5,230 nt of DNA. Origin: Dehalococcoidia bacterium UBA1123 (GTDB taxonomy: Bacteria; Chloroflexota; Dehalococcoidia; Lucifugimonadales; UBA1123). The notes under the pieces were generated by a model. It was given only the letters and a program-made list of their open reading frames with translations. It was not told where the DNA came from and ran no database searches. The DNA is taken from positions 1-5,230 of the forward strand of contig DCAW01000087.1 in the NCBI GenBank assembly GCA_002313895.1. The letters run 5' to 3'. Of this stretch, positions 5,200 through 5,230 are shown piece after piece; the stretch's first letter is position 1; each line of letters begins with the position of its first letter. Position numbers and translations under genes: made by a program.

Positions 5200-5230
5200 T
5201 CAGGTACGTTACGCAAGTTCTTTTATTTGG
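5200..5230. other. Short region after dinB
   Basis: Thirty-one bases ending T-rich (TTCTTTTATTT). No hairpin precedes the T-rich stretch within the window, so no terminator is called. Confidence 0.4.

Noticed and set aside
1..5230. CRISPR array, insertion sequence or integrase attachment site
   Set aside because: No regularly spaced repeats, transposase motifs, terminal inverted repeats or target duplications were seen, including at the edges of the sucC-sucD insert.

Overview
The window looks like a chromosomal segment of a mesophilic bacterium with roughly 55-60% GC housekeeping genes. The family resemblances (SucC opening MKIHEYQAKELL, a small CPRC/CLQC zinc-ribbon protein, HicA/PIN-type toxin-antitoxin genes, leaderless-type promoters) fit Chloroflexota such as Dehalococcoidia/SAR202. 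That placement is a low-confidence impression from recall, not a search result.

Layout. Bases 1-272 are non-coding or the tail of an unseen gene and hold the likely sucC promoter region, with several short direct repeats. sucC (273-1436) and sucD (2347-3225) encode the two subunits of succinate-CoA ligase and would normally be adjacent. Here a two-gene cassette is wedged between them on the same strand. The first cassette gene (1441-1884) encodes a HicA-like domain that lacks the catalytic histidine and carries an acidic C-terminal tail. The second (1918-2346) is a PIN-domain ribonuclease gene with an in-frame TGA at codon 37. The cassette is about 50% GC by hand count against 60-70% in sampled sucC lines. 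Its last bases carry the Shine-Dalgarno of sucD, and its stop codon touches the sucD start.

Downstream, a 95-residue zinc-ribbon protein is encoded on the minus strand (3267-3554), convergent with sucD. A gap of about 575 bases follows with no convincing gene. dinB (4129-5199), a complete DNA polymerase IV, closes the window. Both the zinc-ribbon gene and dinB have TACAAT exactly 7 nt before their ATG and no Shine-Dalgarno, the signature of leaderless transcripts. sucC and sucD have clear Shine-Dalgarno sequences.

How they work together. SucC and SucD form one TCA-cycle enzyme. The cassette is best read as a toxin-antitoxin-like pair that entered the operon and is now, at least in this copy, disabled in the toxin. 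The antitoxin role for a catalytically dead HicA-like protein is an inference from gene order and is the most novel idea here. DinB is an independent translesion polymerase gene with its own promoter, overlapped by one arm of a 9-bp inverted repeat.
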